Source: Thermomicrobiaceae bacterium
GTDB lineage: Bacteria > Chloroflexota > Chloroflexia > Thermomicrobiales > Thermomicrobiaceae
Length of the DNA: 5,179 nt
Reading direction: 5' to 3'
NCBI GenBank assembly: GCA_007123655.1
Contig: SKKR01000188.1
Span: 1-5,179, forward strand
Part shown: positions 5,160-5,179 of the stretch, piece after piece
Layout: every line of letters begins with the position of its first letter
Position numbering within the stretch: the stretch's first letter is position 1
Translations under genes and position numbers: made by a program
The notes under the pieces: model-generated
Seen by the model: only the letters and a program-made list of their open reading frames with translations
What the model was told of the DNA's origin: nothing
Database searches by the model: none

Positions 5160-5179
5160 ATGGGAGAGCACGAACAACA
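5160..5179 (+). CDS. Start of the next operon gene (truncated at window edge)
   Basis: An ATG at 5160 is preceded by AGAGGG (5150-5155) four bases upstream and gives MGEHEQ before the window ends. It lies 25 bases after the B2 stop with no terminator between, so it is likely part of the same transcript. The hydrophilic, acidic start is unlike the basic pilin leaders before it, so it is probably not another TadE-like gene. A Tad cytoplasmic or assembly component is plausible from context but cannot be judged from six residues. Confidence 0.5.

Noticed and set aside
1..5179. CRISPR array, insertion sequence or attachment site
   Set aside because: No regularly spaced repeats, no transposase-like protein and no paired terminal repeats or target duplications were seen.

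Overview
The window shows the divergent start of an aminopeptidase gene (minus strand) and a run of Tad/Flp-pilus-type minor pseudopilin genes (plus strand). The DNA is moderately GC-rich, with Shine-Dalgarno-led genes, an occasional GTG start and TGATG overlaps. The pairing of an M29 aminopeptidase with tandem TadE-like genes reading 'GQSxVEFAL...NAAREGARYA' suggests a free-living bacterium, most likely Chloroflexota (Thermomicrobia-like) or an actinobacterial relative. That placement is an impression from protein style, not a proven assignment.

Layout: positions 1-203 hold no gene I can support, but do contain a strong GC hairpin (7-29). Positions 204-1307 (minus) encode a complete M29 metallo-aminopeptidase. 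Positions 1308-1746 are a 439-base divergent intergenic region with a promoter candidate for each direction, a long untranslated leader and small operator-like repeats. From 1747 to 5134 five plus-strand genes follow: TadE-like A1 (1747-2190), a large TadG-like protein (2190-3512), TadE-like B1 (3555-4031), a 204-base gap with an internal promoter candidate and an 8-base inverted repeat, then TadE-like A2 (4236-4685) and TadE-like B2 (4685-5134). A further gene starts at 5160 and runs off the window.

How they work together: each of the four small proteins has a short basic leader, a G|Q prepilin-type cleavage site with Glu at +5, one hydrophobic helix and a small extracytoplasmic beta-rich domain. 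The large TadG-like protein has the same kind of hydrophobic helix but no Glu at +5, and a roughly 370-residue exported domain ending in a beta-helix-like region. I infer a minor-pilin set, possibly a tip or initiation complex, for a Tad/type IV-like filament. The ATPase, platform proteins, prepilin peptidase and major Flp pilin are not in view.

The most notable point is that the small proteins fall into two types, A and B, arranged A1-TadG-B1 | A2-B2. This looks like an old duplication of an A-B module, with an internal promoter region at the boundary.
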